From positions 434,001-498,000 of the forward strand of contig NZ_FXBS01000006.1 of assembly GCF_900178005.1 (NCBI RefSeq): 64,000 nt of DNA, given 5' to 3'. Origin of the DNA: Tuberibacillus sp. Marseille-P3662 (GTDB taxonomy: Bacteria; Bacillota; Bacilli; Bacillales; Sporolactobacillaceae). Every line of letters begins with the position of its first letter. Positions within the stretch are counted from its first letter, which is position 1. Below the pieces are notes generated by a model. It was not told the DNA's origin and made no database searches. It was given only the letters and a program-made list of their open reading frames with translations. Both the position numbers and the translations under genes were made by a program. Below are positions 38,112 to 48,074 of the stretch, in pieces.

Positions 38112-39401
38112 TTGGATGTGATTATCACTTGCAGCATTTTTATTGTATGTTATCTCTTTATCATAACGGAAAAGCTCAACCGGGCACTTGTGGCCTGTTC
38201 CGGTGGTGTGTTAATGGTTATTATGCGAATTGTAGATGTCAGTGATCTGTTTGAAACGTATATTGATTGGCATACCATCTCACTGTTATTTTCAATGATG
38301 ATTATCGTTTCTATAACAAGTCAAACGGGTGTGTTTGAATACATCGCGATTAAACTGGCTCAATATGTTCATGGCGGGCCGATTCTACTGCTTGTTATCA
38401 GCTCAACCTTAACGGCGATAGGATCAGCTTTTTTGGATAATGTGACAACGGTGCTTTTATTTGTTCCCATTGTTGTAAAATTGACCGATATTCTAAAGCT
38501 ACCTGCGATTCCGTTTTTAATTGTATCGATTCTCTTTGCCAATATTGGGGGCACGGCGACTCTCATTGGCGATCCTCCCAATATTATGATTGGGCAGGCC
38601 GTCAGCCATTTATCATTCAATGATTTTCTGTACCATTTGGCACCCATTGTTTGTGTGATTTTCGCTTCAGTATTAACGGCGGTCATTATCATTTATCGCA
38701 ACCAGCTACAAGTTAGCGACATGCATAGGCGGCAATTAATGGCCATACATGCTGGAGATTACCTCATTATTAATTCTGTCTTATTCAAATCATTAGCCAT
38801 TTTAATGATGACGATTGCCGGGTTTATGATGCACCCTGTTATTAATATTGATATGACAACTGTTGCCATGGCAGGAGCTTTGCTCCTTTTATTAGTAACT
38901 TATCATGATGTTTCATTTGACAGTGTCTTTCGCCATATTGACTGGATTACACTATTTTTCTTTATCGGTTTGTTCATGCTTGTCGGGGGCTTGACGGAGA
39001 TAGGAATCATCGATGAAATCGCCAAGCAAGTGATCTTTTATACTAAGGGTGATCTCCCCAAAACCGCTTTATTAATTCTGTGGGGATCGGGTATCTTGTC
39101 AGGCTTTGTTGACAATATTCCATTTGTCGCAGCGATGATTCCAGTTATTAAAGAGTTTCAGGAATTCGGTGTAAATAATTTAAACCCACTATGGTGGTCA
39201 CTAGCATTAGGGTCGTGTCTCGGAGGTAATGCAACATTGATTGGAGCCTCTGCGAATGTCATCGTTGCCGGTATGTCTCAGCAGACAGGTAAACCGATAT
39301 CATTTCTCGGGTTTATGAAAGTGGGGATCCCTGTTGTCCTGTTTTCGTTAATCGTCGCAACGATTTATGTCTATTTCCGCTATCTTATTCACTATTATTA
39401 A
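38112..39401 (+). CDS. ArsB/NhaD (ion transporter superfamily) permease
   Basis: 429 residues, about eleven helices. The motifs SAFLDNVTTVLLFVPI, GGTATLIGDPPNIMIG, SGFVDNIPFVAAMIP and GGNATLIGASANVI are the paired signatures of the ArsB/NhaD/P-protein group of anion or Na+/H+ antiporters. Substrate cannot be told. TTG 38112, nine bases after AGGGGG, is preferred over ATG 38103, which touches that site. Absent from this place in B. subtilis. Confidence 0.87.
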   Translation: MDVIITCSIFIVCYLFIITEKLNRALVACSGGVLMVIMRIVDVSDLFETYIDWHTISLLFSMMIIVSITSQTGVFEYIAIKLAQYVHGGPILLLVISSTLTAIGSAFLDNVTTVLLFVPIVVKLTDILKLPAIPFLIVSILFANIGGTATLIGDPPNIMIGQAVSHLSFNDFLYHLAPIVCVIFASVLTAVIIIYRNQLQVSDMHRRQLMAIHAGDYLIINSVLFKSLAILMMTIAGFMMHPVINIDMTTVAMAGALLLLLVTYHDVSFDSVFRHIDWITLFFFIGLFMLVGGLTEIGIIDEIAKQVIFYTKGDLPKTALLILWGSGILSGFVDNIPFVAAMIPVIKEFQEFGVNNLNPLWWSLALGSCLGGNATLIGASANVIVAGMSQQTGKPISFLGFMKVGIPVVLFSLIVATIYVYFRYLIHYY

Positions 39402-39476
39402 TCTTTAAAGTGATAAACTCCTTGTGTTTCGCTTATACTAAAGGGCGATTGTGAGAAGACACAAGGGGTTTTAGGC

Positions 39477-40127
39477 ATGGGAACGATTTTAATACGAACA
39501 TTGCTCTTATATATTTTGATGTTAGTTGCTTTTCGAATTATGGGAAAGCGGGAAATAGGGCAATTAAATGTTGTTGACTTAGTAATTAACATCATGGTCG
39601 CGGAACTTGCGGTGACATCGATTGAAGATCCTTCTAAGCATTTAATCGATTCGATTATTCCCATTGCGCTATTATTGTTTGTCCAGTTTTTGATTGCTTA
39701 TCTTTCAATGAAGTTACCAGCTTTTCGCCATATCATTGAAGGTCAGCCAACGGCCATCATTAAGCAAGGACAGGTGGATGAACAGGCGATGAGAAAGCAG
39801 CGGTACAATTTTGATGATTTATTAACGCAATTAAGGGAACAAGGTGTTCAGCAATTAGATGACGTTGACTATGCTGTCCTGGAGCCTACAGGTAATCTGT
39901 CAGTGATCGAAAAAAGTGGGGGGAGTTTAATACAGCCTACGATGATTTATCCGGTCATAATTGATGGTATGATCCAGCATAGGCATCTTCGCTATTTTAA
40001 TAAAAGTGAATCATGGCTGAAAGAACAATTGCAGAAAGAAGGGTTAGATGATATAGAAAAAATCGCGTACTGCGCGATTGACCAGAAAAAACGTTTGCAT
40101 ATTGATATCAAAGACGAACAAGAATAG
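39477..40127 (+). CDS. yrbG: YetF/DUF421 membrane protein (YrbG-like)
   Basis: 216 residues. Three membrane helices, FRIMGKREIGQLNVVDLVINIMVAELA (DUF421 core), then a cytosolic alpha/beta domain duplicated as in YetF relatives. Function unknown; position before spoVB fits B. subtilis yrbG. Confidence 0.85.
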   Translation: MGTILIRTLLLYILMLVAFRIMGKREIGQLNVVDLVINIMVAELAVTSIEDPSKHLIDSIIPIALLLFVQFLIAYLSMKLPAFRHIIEGQPTAIIKQGQVDEQAMRKQRYNFDDLLTQLREQGVQQLDDVDYAVLEPTGNLSVIEKSGGSLIQPTMIYPVIIDGMIQHRHLRYFNKSESWLKEQLQKEGLDDIEKIAYCAIDQKKRLHIDIKDEQE

Positions 40128-40147
40128 GTGGTTTGCACCTATTCTTG
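40119..40147. terminator. Bidirectional terminator between yrbG and spoVB
   Basis: CAAGAATAGGTG/CACCTATTCTTG, 5-nt loop, shared by convergent genes. Confidence 0.85.
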
Positions 40148-40148
40148 T

Positions 40149-41702
40149 TTATTTTATCCATCTTTTGATAATAGGTATATGGCTTAATTCCTCACGGTTG
40201 ATTAGACGGAGACTGACAGCTAAGGTCATATAGACGATGACAACCAAGCTGATGAGAGTTAGGGTCCGCGGTAGCATCGTCCATGAGGTCAACAAGTACC
40301 GTTGACATATTTCAGCAAACACTCCTGCTAAGAGTAGAGCCGATATGCCTTTGATATAATCCATGATTTTAAGTGAGAAGCCGATCGATTTGATGACGGT
40401 GACTAAGTGCAATAGCGTGACAAGTATGACACTGACGACAACACCGATCGCGGCGCCCATGATGCCAAATTCGGGACGGGAGGCTAATGCCAGCATTGTC
40501 AAAATTTTAACGACGGCCCCCACCAGACTATTAATCATTGCAGCACTGGCTAAATTTAACGCCTGTAACACTGCTTGGAGCGGCCCTTGAAAATAAAATA
40601 GGAAAAAAAACGGCCCCATCATATTGACAAATACAGCTGATTCCGGCGAGTCGTACATGAGATCGAGTATTGGTTCGGCAAAAACATAGGAAATGACGAT
40701 GGAGATCCCACCGGCAATCATGGCGATTTTTAAAGCTTGATTCAATCGGTAATGAATGGTTCCGATATGGTTTTTAGCGGCCGCTTCACTAATGGTTGGA
40801 ATTAGCGACACATGCAAAGAGTGCGTAATAAAACTGGGCAATACTAATAGGGGAATGGCAAATCCCGTTAACATCCCATACTGCTTTGTTGCCATCGTAA
40901 CGGAGACACCGGCAATCATTAAGCTTTGTGAGACGACAATAGGTTCGAAAAAATTGGATATCGAACCAATCAACCGGCTTCCTGTGGTTGGCAAGGCGAC
41001 ATGCATCAATTGAAAAAGTGTCCGGCGGCCACCGGCAAGGTGCGTAAAGAAATTTTGGCGCACTTTCACGCGTTTCTTAGCTTTGAACATCGCTAACATA
41101 TAGAGCAGTGATGCGAGTTCGCCAATCACTCCGGAAATCATCGCTCCAGCCGCAGCATATTCAATCCCAAGCGGTAATAGCGCAGAGGCGAGCAGATAGA
41201 CAAGCGTAATCCGAACAATTTGTTCAATGACTTGGGCTGTGGCATAGGGCTTCATGTTTTGGATGCCTTGAAAATAACCGCGTAATACGGATGACACAGC
41301 GACGATTGGTACAATCGGTGCAATCGCGATTAATGGATACAATGTCCGTTCATCCGTAAACACCGTTTTGGCTAATACTGGCGTGATGGCGATCATAGCA
41401 AGTGTTAAAATAATACTTAAAGTTCCAACAACAAAAAATGAAACGGTTAAAATACGTTTGATTTTTTTTCGGTCATTATGTGCCTCGGCTTCGGCAACTA
41501 ATTTGGAGATCGCGACCGGTAAGCCCAACTGTGTTAATGTGACCGTCAACATTAACGTCGGGAAAGCCATGTTGAATAATCCCATGCCTTCTGCACCGAT
41601 CACCCGAGCCAGTATCATTTTATTAATGACACCTAGAATTTTTGTGATGAGGCCGGCAAGCATCAATACAAAGGTTCCTTTTAAAAATGTTTGTTTCGTC
41701 AT
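40149..41702 (-). CDS. spoVB: Stage V sporulation protein B (MurJ-like lipid flippase family)
   Basis: 517 residues, about 14 membrane helices, MVF/oligosaccharidyl-lipid flippase superfamily. Needed for cortex synthesis, probably lipid II export in the mother cell. N-terminal FLKGTFVLMLAGLITKILGV, RVIGAEGMGLFNMAFP and GLPVAISKLVAEAEA are characteristic. The only nearby ribosome site (AAAGG) is distant. Position between yrbG and comN is as in B. subtilis. Confidence 0.93.
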   Translation of the reverse strand: MTKQTFLKGTFVLMLAGLITKILGVINKMILARVIGAEGMGLFNMAFPTLMLTVTLTQLGLPVAISKLVAEAEAHNDRKKIKRILTVSFFVVGTLSIILTLAMIAITPVLAKTVFTDERTLYPLIAIAPIVPIVAVSSVLRGYFQGIQNMKPYATAQVIEQIVRITLVYLLASALLPLGIEYAAAGAMISGVIGELASLLYMLAMFKAKKRVKVRQNFFTHLAGGRRTLFQLMHVALPTTGSRLIGSISNFFEPIVVSQSLMIAGVSVTMATKQYGMLTGFAIPLLVLPSFITHSLHVSLIPTISEAAAKNHIGTIHYRLNQALKIAMIAGGISIVISYVFAEPILDLMYDSPESAVFVNMMGPFFFLFYFQGPLQAVLQALNLASAAMINSLVGAVVKILTMLALASRPEFGIMGAAIGVVVSVILVTLLHLVTVIKSIGFSLKIMDYIKGISALLLAGVFAEICQRYLLTSWTMLPRTLTLISLVVIVYMTLAVSLRLINREELSHIPIIKRWIK

Positions 41703-41975
41703 GTCAACCCAACCTTTTTCCTGCTATCAAAAGTCTAACTTCGCTAACGCAGTTATTGGTAGAAAGCTTGGTGCAACTAAGGTGTTGTCATCATACTTAG
41801 CGAAAAGCCAATTTTTCTTGATCTGCTTGTCAAGGTTGTACATTACATCTATATGCTTGATAGTCGGTCGAGCATGACTGATTATTAAAAGTGGGGTATT
41901 GAGATTATTGAGACATAAAAATCTCATTTTAGGAAATGAAAAACTGTGATATCATTATTAAAGTGAGGTGAGGTT

Positions 41976-42257
41976 ATGGAACATTCGGTTGATGTGGAAA
42001 AGTGGCGTTATCATATACAGCCCTTTCTGCAAAGTAAGCTTGAAGAGTTCTATATACTAGGATTGAACAGTATGACGATGGACGAGCTGTGGACGTTTAT
42101 TTTGGAATCACTTGAGAAAAAGAAACAACACCCGCAGCACTTACATCAGTTCGTCAATTTTGTGATGACACTCTCCGTTAATGATTATATGAATAGAATC
42201 CGGATGCAAATGTTTCAGAGTTCGGATCTAGCGGAAGATGACTCGCTTTTGAAATAA
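41976..42257 (+). CDS. comN: Post-transcriptional regulator ComN (YrzD)
   Basis: 93 residues. ComN controls comE competence mRNA in B. subtilis and interacts with DivIVA. WRYHIQPFLQSKLEEFYILGL, DELWTFILE and HLHQFVNFVMTLSVNDYMNRIR fit the family. RBS GAGGTGAGG. The upstream 270 bp, shared with divergent spoVB, contain TGATATCAT near 41947 as a possible extended -10. Located just before secD, as in B. subtilis. Confidence 0.85.
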   Translation: MEHSVDVEKWRYHIQPFLQSKLEEFYILGLNSMTMDELWTFILESLEKKKQHPQHLHQFVNFVMTLSVNDYMNRIRMQMFQSSDLAEDDSLLK

Positions 42258-42320
42258 AAGGCATGGTACATAATAAGTAGATGATTGATATTGTTAAGAC
42301 CTTGAGGGGGTACAGACATC

Positions 42321-43634
42321 ATGGTGAAAAAAGGACGGATTGTTGCCTTTTTTTTAATTTTAATTGTTGCTGGCACCATTATTGGTTTAACGGCAACGAA
42401 GCTGGTTAATAATGTGAAGCTTGGCCTTGACTTGCAAGGCGGGTTTGAAGTGCTTTATCAGGTCGAGCCGCTGGAAAATGGTCCGGATATTACAGATGAG
42501 ACCCTTAGCAGCGCGGTATCTGCGATTAACCGCCGGATCGATGCGCTGGGTGTCAGTGAACCGAGTATTACGATTGAAGGTGACGACCATATACGAGTAG
42601 CGTTAGCCGGGATTAAAGACCAGGAAGAAGCAAGAAAATTGCTATCGACGACCGCTCAATTAACGTTTCGTAATACGAACGGAAAAGTGATGCTGGACGG
42701 TTCTGATCTTGCTCCAGGTGAAGCTCAACTATCCTTTGATTCACAGACAAATGAACCCATCGTTGCTTTGGAATTGAAAAGCGCGAAGAAATTTGGGAAT
42801 GTCACAAAGAAAATCTTAAATAACTCCAATGTAGACAATCGCTTAGTTATTTGGATGGATAAAAAGAAAGGGCAAACATTTAAAGAAGAGGTCAAAAAAG
42901 AAGGCTCAGCCAAAGGTGAGCCAGCTTATATTTCTGCGCCGACCGTTAATCAAGTCATCAATAGTAAGGATGTTCAGATCACTGGCGTAACCCAAGAGGA
43001 AGGGAAACACTTGGCGAGTTTATTGAAAGCAGGTTCGCTGCCAGTTAAAATGACCGAAATTTATTCAAACTCTGTCGGTGCTCAATTTGGTCAAAATGCC
43101 ATGGATAAGACCATTCTTGCGGGTATTATCGGGATTGCGGCTATTTTCTTATTTATGCTTCTGTTTTATCGCTTCGGCGGTCTCATCGCAGTGTTAACTT
43201 TAGCGGTTTACATGTATCTTGTGCTGGCGGTCTTTGTCGGGTTACAGGCTGTACTTACCTTGCCAGGGATTGCCGCTCTGATTCTCGGTGTTGGGATGGC
43301 GGTTGACGCCAATATTATTACGCTTGAACGTATTAAATATGAAATCCGTTCAGGTAAATCTATTTTATCCGCCTTTAAATCCGGAAGTAAACGGGCGTTT
43401 GGAACAATATTGGATGCCAACTTAACAACGATCTTGGCGGCGGCTGTCATGTTTGTCTACGGGGATAGTTCTGTTAAGGGGTTTGCGATCATGCTGATTG
43501 TGAGTATCGTTGTGAGTTTTATCACCGCCGTCTTTGGATCGCGCCTATTGCTCGGTCTTTGGGTCAATAGCCGGGCGTTAAATAAAAAACCGGGACTATT
43601 CGGCGTAAAAAAGGGTGATATTGATGAACTTTAA
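42321..43634 (+). CDS. secD: Protein translocase subunit SecD
   Basis: 437 residues. Six-helix RND-type protein that pulls secreted proteins using proton motive force. NVKLGLDLQGGFEVLYQV (D1 motif), INRRIDALGVSEP, and membrane motifs ALILGVGMAVDANIITLERIKYE and GTILDANLTTIL. Separate from SecF here, unlike the fused SecDF of B. subtilis. RBS TGAGGGGG. Overlaps secF by 11 bp. Confidence 0.97.
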   Translation: MVKKGRIVAFFLILIVAGTIIGLTATKLVNNVKLGLDLQGGFEVLYQVEPLENGPDITDETLSSAVSAINRRIDALGVSEPSITIEGDDHIRVALAGIKDQEEARKLLSTTAQLTFRNTNGKVMLDGSDLAPGEAQLSFDSQTNEPIVALELKSAKKFGNVTKKILNNSNVDNRLVIWMDKKKGQTFKEEVKKEGSAKGEPAYISAPTVNQVINSKDVQITGVTQEEGKHLASLLKAGSLPVKMTEIYSNSVGAQFGQNAMDKTILAGIIGIAAIFLFMLLFYRFGGLIAVLTLAVYMYLVLAVFVGLQAVLTLPGIAALILGVGMAVDANIITLERIKYEIRSGKSILSAFKSGSKRAFGTILDANLTTILAAAVMFVYGDSSVKGFAIMLIVSIVVSFITAVFGSRLLLGLWVNSRALNKKPGLFGVKKGDIDEL

Positions 43635-44553
43635 AAACTTAGATTTTATCGCACAACGTAACAAGTTTTTTATGCTTTCAGGGATCATCATCATTTTAGG
43701 CATTATCTGCCTGTCTATATTCGGTATGAACCTAGGCATCGATTTTTCCAAGGGGAGTCGTGTCGATATTCAGGGTGACGAGTCCTTATCAATTGAAAAA
43801 GTCAATGCAACCTTTGAAAAACTTAACATGGAACCTTCAGAGCCCATCGTGACGTCGGGCACCAACAGTAATGTCATCACAGCTCGCTTTAATCAAGCAT
43901 TTAATAAAGGCGAGGTTGCGAATATACAGGATGCTATAAAAGAGGAGTTCGGCATCAAACCAAGTATCAGTACGGTTTCACCACAAGTCGGTCGGATGCA
44001 GGCTAAGAATGCCTTCTGGGCGATAATGATTTCTGCTCTCTTTATCATAGTGTATGTATCGATCCGCTTTGAATTTTTGCAAGGTGTGGCCGCGATTGTC
44101 GCATTATTCCATGATGCTTTCTTAATTATTGCGGTGTTCAGTTTGTTCCATATTGAGGTCAATATTGTGTTCATTGCCGCAGTTCTAACGATTGTTGGTT
44201 ATTCCATTAACGATACTATCGTCACGTTTGATAGGATTCGGGAACAGCAAAGGTTGAACAAAAAGAAAAAATTACGCACCTTTGCCGACTTCAAATCCAT
44301 TACGAATGTGGGTATTCAGCAGACGTTTAGGCGATCTATCAATACGAGCTTGACGACGACCTTAGCTGTTTTAGCCCTGTTGTTTTTTGGTGCAACATCC
44401 ATTTGGACCTTTTCATTAGCTTTATTAATCGGTCTGATTTCTGGGGCTTATTCATCAATTTTTATTGCTGCACCATTATGGGTCCTCATGAAAGTCCGGT
44501 GGAGTCGTCATCAGGGGAAAAAGAAACAGGCCCAACCGCAAACAGAAACGTGA
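43624..44553 (+). CDS. secF: Protein translocase subunit SecF
   Basis: 309 residues. GMNLGIDFSKGSRVDI, then FHDAFLIIAVFSLFHIEVN, VGYSINDTIVTFDRIREQ and RRSINTSLTTTLAVLALLFFG mark the SecF transmembrane block. ATG 43624, seven bases after AAGGGTG, lies within the secD end, so translation is coupled. Confidence 0.97.
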   Translation: MNFKNLDFIAQRNKFFMLSGIIIILGIICLSIFGMNLGIDFSKGSRVDIQGDESLSIEKVNATFEKLNMEPSEPIVTSGTNSNVITARFNQAFNKGEVANIQDAIKEEFGIKPSISTVSPQVGRMQAKNAFWAIMISALFIIVYVSIRFEFLQGVAAIVALFHDAFLIIAVFSLFHIEVNIVFIAAVLTIVGYSINDTIVTFDRIREQQRLNKKKKLRTFADFKSITNVGIQQTFRRSINTSLTTTLAVLALLFFGATSIWTFSLALLIGLISGAYSSIFIAAPLWVLMKVRWSRHQGKKKQAQPQTET

Positions 44554-44559
44554 TTTTCA

Positions 44560-44590
44560 GGGTATACGGTTTTTTACCGTGTACCCGTTT
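44560..44590 (+). terminator. Hairpin after secF
   Basis: GGGTATACGG/CCGTGTACCC followed by a weak GTTTTC tail; probably partial termination. Confidence 0.5.
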
Positions 44591-44655
44591 TCTATGCCAA
44601 TTTATGGGGAAGATACTTTGTGAGTCAAATATATTTCTGTAGGAGGATCTAATAT

Positions 44656-45000
44656 ATGGGGTCACAATGGCGGTTAATTTTAGCGCTTATTTTTGCCTTG
44701 GTGATCGGCATTTTTTCAGTGATGAATGTGGGAGCTGTCACCGTGAATTATGTATTTGGCCAATCAGAATGGCCGCTGATTATTATTATTTTATCTTCAG
44801 TATTAATGGGAGCACTCATCACAGGGCTTATTGGGATTGTCCGTATCTACAAGTTACAGCGTGAAGTCGGCCAACTGAAACGTCGTTTGTCTAAGCAAGA
44901 ACCACCAGTTTCAGAGGAAGTGATGGACTCTGAGACTTTCGATGAATCGACCCATGAAACAACAGAAAATGACAATAAGGAGCAAGGTACAAAAAGATAA
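44656..45000 (+). CDS. LapA-domain membrane protein (YrvD-like)
   Basis: 114 residues, two membrane helices (LALIFALVIGIFSVMNVGAV, LIIIILSSVLMGALITGLIG) with the VNYVFGQSEWPL connector typical of LapA-domain proteins, then a charged coiled tail. Gram-positives lack LPS, so the role is unknown. Sits before recJ as yrvD does in B. subtilis. Confidence 0.83.
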   Translation: MGSQWRLILALIFALVIGIFSVMNVGAVTVNYVFGQSEWPLIIIILSSVLMGALITGLIGIVRIYKLQREVGQLKRRLSKQEPPVSEEVMDSETFDESTHETTENDNKEQGTKR

Positions 45001-45003
45001 TGT

Positions 45004-45033
45004 TTGCTCGTTCGACAACACCTCTAGTATAAT
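45004..45033 (+). promoter_or_regulatory. Promoter of recJ-apt
   Basis: TTGCTC, 18-bp spacer, TATAAT. Confidence 0.65.
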
Positions 45034-45056
45034 TTAGTTTGGCGAGAGGTGATCAG

Positions 45057-47408
45057 ATGCTCAAGGCAAACACACGTTGGCAGACGACGGCAATAGATGA
45101 TCATCGTGCCCGGCAACTGGCAGATGATTTGGACGTTCCGCCTATTCTTGGGCGCTTACTTATCGGGCGAGGCATTGATGATGCTGAAGCCGCCCGTATA
45201 TTTTTACATACTGAGCGATACGAAACGTTTCAGGATCCGTTTTTGCTGAAAGGGATGGCAGAAGCGTCGGAGCGCATCCATCAGGCTATCGCCAAAGATG
45301 AATCGATTTTGGTTTTTGGTGATTATGACGCTGATGGTGTCAGTGCCACGTCTCTAATGGTCACAGGTTTAAGAGAGCTTGGCGCTCATGTGACCTATTA
45401 TGTGCCCGATCGTTTTAAAGAAGGTTATGGGCCGAATGTACCTGCGATTGAACAGGCCTACGAAGATGACATTAGACTGATTATAACTGTTGATACGGGT
45501 ATCTCTGCGTTAGAATCTGCAGAGCGCGCTAAAGCGTTGGGCATGGATTATATCATTACCGACCATCATGAACCGCCGCCGGCGTTGCCTGATGCTTATA
45601 GTATTATTAATCCGAAGCAACTGGATTGTTCTTATCCCTTTACTGGACTAGCCGGTGTCGGTGTTGCATTTAAGGTGATCCATGCCTTGCGGGAACGAGC
45701 CCCTGAGCATTTACTGGATCTCGTGGCCGTTGGAACGATTGCAGACTTAGTTCCATTAATCGGAGAAAACCGCCTGATGGCAACGAAGGGGTTAAGGCGC
45801 ATTAATGACGAGCCGCGTCCCGGTCTTCAGGCGCTCATGGCAGTGAGCCGTATGAACCCACCGGTAGCAGAAGATGATATTGGCTTTGCCATTGGTCCCA
45901 GAGTTAATGCTGCAGGGCGTATGGATCATGCGATGCCGGCCATTGAGTTGATGCTGGCTCAAGATCAAGATGAAGCGGATCAACTTGCGGCGACACTGGA
46001 TCAGCTGAATAAAGAACGGAAAAAAATCGTTGATGAGATGACCACAGAGGCGGTGGCTACAGTAGAAGCGTTACCCGATCATCGGAGAGATATTCTCATT
46101 GTTGCTAAAGAGCAGTGGAACGCAGGTGTGATTGGGATCACAGCCTCCAGGTTAGTGGAGAAATTTTACCGCCCGACGATTGTTTTTGGTATTGATCCTG
46201 ATACAGGTGAAGCCAAAGGCTCAGCACGGAGCATTGAAGGCTTTGACATTTTTTCAGCACTTTCACAATCAAGGGATTTGTTACCGCATTTCGGCGGTCA
46301 TCCGATGGCAGCTGGTATGACAACATCTGCTTCTGACTTAGACGAACTTGCGGAACGATTGAACACCTATGCAGCGGAGCATATGACCGCAGACATGCTG
46401 GTGCCGGCAACTAAGGTTAACAGTACAGTAGCAATAGAAGACGTATCAGTAGATGTTCTTGAGACCATTGATAAGCTTGCACCATTTGGCGTCGATAATC
46501 CGAAACCGACCTTTGCTATCCATGATGCTAATGTCAGGGAAGTGCGGCAAATCGGTCGCAATCAAAATCATTTGAAACTCACCTTAGAACAAAATGGGGC
46601 ACGCTTAGATGTCATCGGTTTTGGCCACGGCCATCAATTTGATCATATATCAACTGCGGCAAAAATTTCCGTTGTCGGTGAGTTGGTCATTAATGAATGG
46701 AACGGTTTCAGAAAACCGCAACTTATGCTTAAGGATCTAGAAATATCAGAATGGCAGCTCTTCGATTTACGTAATAAAAGAGATTTGCCTGGTAAAATAG
46801 AAACGATTTCAAAGCAGCAGAGGCTTCTGTTAGCTTTTCATGAAGAAACGGTTCAAGACCTCAAGCTTGAAGCTTATCAAAGCGAAATTGTTGGTCCGGA
46901 TGATTTGGACCTTATTGACACGAATCAAAACCATTTGTTCATATTGGATTTGCCAGATGATGAGGAGGCTTTTGACCGCTGTTTTCAAGCCATGGCGTTT
47001 CCGGAGCGGATTTATGCGGTCTTCCATCAAAAAGAGGCCCATTATTTTTCTGGTATTCCCCAGCGTGAAGCGTTTAAGTGGGTATATGGATTCCTATATA
47101 AGAATCAACCGGTACAAGAACGCCCGATTCTACAAAAAATTGCCAACCACAAAGGCTGGTCATTGGAATCCCTACAATTTATAATACAAGTGTTTTCTGA
47201 TTTGAAATTTGTTAAAATAGAAGACGGTGTGATTTCGTTAATTAAAGGACCTGCCGAGCAATCGCTGACAGCTTCCATAACCTATCAACAAAAGGAAAAG
47301 CGGATCGCATTAGAGGAGCAATTGTGCTTCTCGACGTATCAAACATTAAAACAATGGTTTGCTAAATATACGATTGGCCGGGAACGAACTGAGGAGGCTA
47401 TAACTTAA
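45057..47408 (+). CDS. recJ: Single-stranded-DNA exonuclease RecJ
   Basis: 783 residues, the long Bacillus-type RecJ with an extra C-terminal domain. 5'-3' exonuclease in recombination and mismatch repair. DHH-family metal motifs GDYDADGVSAT (about 88) and TDHHEPP (about 168), then DHHA1 with HFGGHPMAAG. ATG 45057 follows GAGAGGTGA; TTG 45039 overlaps no site. Its TAA abuts the apt ATG. Confidence 0.97.
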   Translation: MLKANTRWQTTAIDDHRARQLADDLDVPPILGRLLIGRGIDDAEAARIFLHTERYETFQDPFLLKGMAEASERIHQAIAKDESILVFGDYDADGVSATSLMVTGLRELGAHVTYYVPDRFKEGYGPNVPAIEQAYEDDIRLIITVDTGISALESAERAKALGMDYIITDHHEPPPALPDAYSIINPKQLDCSYPFTGLAGVGVAFKVIHALRERAPEHLLDLVAVGTIADLVPLIGENRLMATKGLRRINDEPRPGLQALMAVSRMNPPVAEDDIGFAIGPRVNAAGRMDHAMPAIELMLAQDQDEADQLAATLDQLNKERKKIVDEMTTEAVATVEALPDHRRDILIVAKEQWNAGVIGITASRLVEKFYRPTIVFGIDPDTGEAKGSARSIEGFDIFSALSQSRDLLPHFGGHPMAAGMTTSASDLDELAERLNTYAAEHMTADMLVPATKVNSTVAIEDVSVDVLETIDKLAPFGVDNPKPTFAIHDANVREVRQIGRNQNHLKLTLEQNGARLDVIGFGHGHQFDHISTAAKISVVGELVINEWNGFRKPQLMLKDLEISEWQLFDLRNKRDLPGKIETISKQQRLLLAFHEETVQDLKLEAYQSEIVGPDDLDLIDTNQNHLFILDLPDDEEAFDRCFQAMAFPERIYAVFHQKEAHYFSGIPQREAFKWVYGFLYKNQPVQERPILQKIANHKGWSLESLQFIIQVFSDLKFVKIEDGVISLIKGPAEQSLTASITYQQKEKRIALEEQLCFSTYQTLKQWFAKYTIGRERTEEAIT

Positions 47409-47921
47409 ATGAATTTTAAGGATTATGTCAAGATTGTTGAAGATTTCCCTAAAGAAGGTATTAAATTCAAAGATATTACCCCGCTTATGCAAAATGGCGA
47501 GGCTTATCAGGCTGCAATACAAAAGATTGTTGAATATGCAAAAGATAAAGACGTTGATATCATTGTCGGGCCTGAAGCCCGCGGTTTTATTGTGGGCTGT
47601 CCGATAGCTTACGAGCTAGGGATTGGGTTTGTCCCTGTCCGGAAAAAAGGAAAATTGCCCCGTGAAGTGATTGAGGTTGAATATGGACTGGAATATGGTG
47701 ACAATGTTCTAACAATGCATGAAGACGCCATTAAGCCTGGACAAAAGGTATTAGTTGTTGATGATCTATTAGCAACGGGCGGAACCATTGATGCCTCCAT
47801 TCAACTTGTTGAAAAATTAGGTGGAAGTGTGGCAGGAACGGCTTTTATGGTCGAACTCACTTACTTAAGTGGCCGCGACAAATTGAATGATTATGACGTT
47901 TATACGCTGATGCAATTTTAG
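47409..47921 (+). CDS. apt: Adenine phosphoribosyltransferase
   Basis: 170 residues. Salvages adenine to [22 protein letters not shown] and the PRPP motif [13 protein letters not shown] are complete. Starts on the base after the recJ stop, with GAGGAGG inside recJ. Confidence 0.98.
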   Translation: MNFKDYVKIVEDFPKEGIKFKDITPLMQNGEAYQAAIQKIVEYAKDKDVDIIVGPEARGFIVGCPIAYELGIGFVPVRKKGKLPREVIEVEYGLEYGDNVLTMHEDAIKPGQKVLVVDDLLATGGTIDASIQLVEKLGGSVAGTAFMVELTYLSGRDKLNDYDVYTLMQF

Positions 47922-47925
47922 CTAG

Positions 47926-47961
47926 AGAGTGCTCGAAAGTCGAGCGCTCTTTCTTTTCTTA
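47926..47961 (+). terminator. Terminator after apt
   Basis: AGAGTGCTCG/CGAGCGCTCT, 5-nt loop, TTTCTTTTCTT. Confidence 0.88.
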
Positions 47962-48003
47962 TGGTTAATGCAGATTAAAAAAGAAATTTATCAAATCATT
48001 GGC

Positions 48004-48032
48004 TTTACAAGACGACGTGAAATCGTGATAAT
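48004..48032 (+). promoter_or_regulatory. Promoter of relA-dtd
   Basis: TTTACA, 17 bp, GATAAT. Confidence 0.6.
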
Positions 48033-48074
48033 AGACACAATAGACGTTTTTTCGGATAAAAAGGTGATGGGTGT

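Noticed and set aside
41368-41877. 169-codon ORF antisense to spoVB
   Set aside because: Composition is that of a reverse-strand shadow of hydrophobic spoVB codons; no ribosome site.
41727-41927. 66-codon minus-strand ORF upstream of spoVB
   Set aside because: No ribosome site before its ATG and no recognisable features; likely intergenic.
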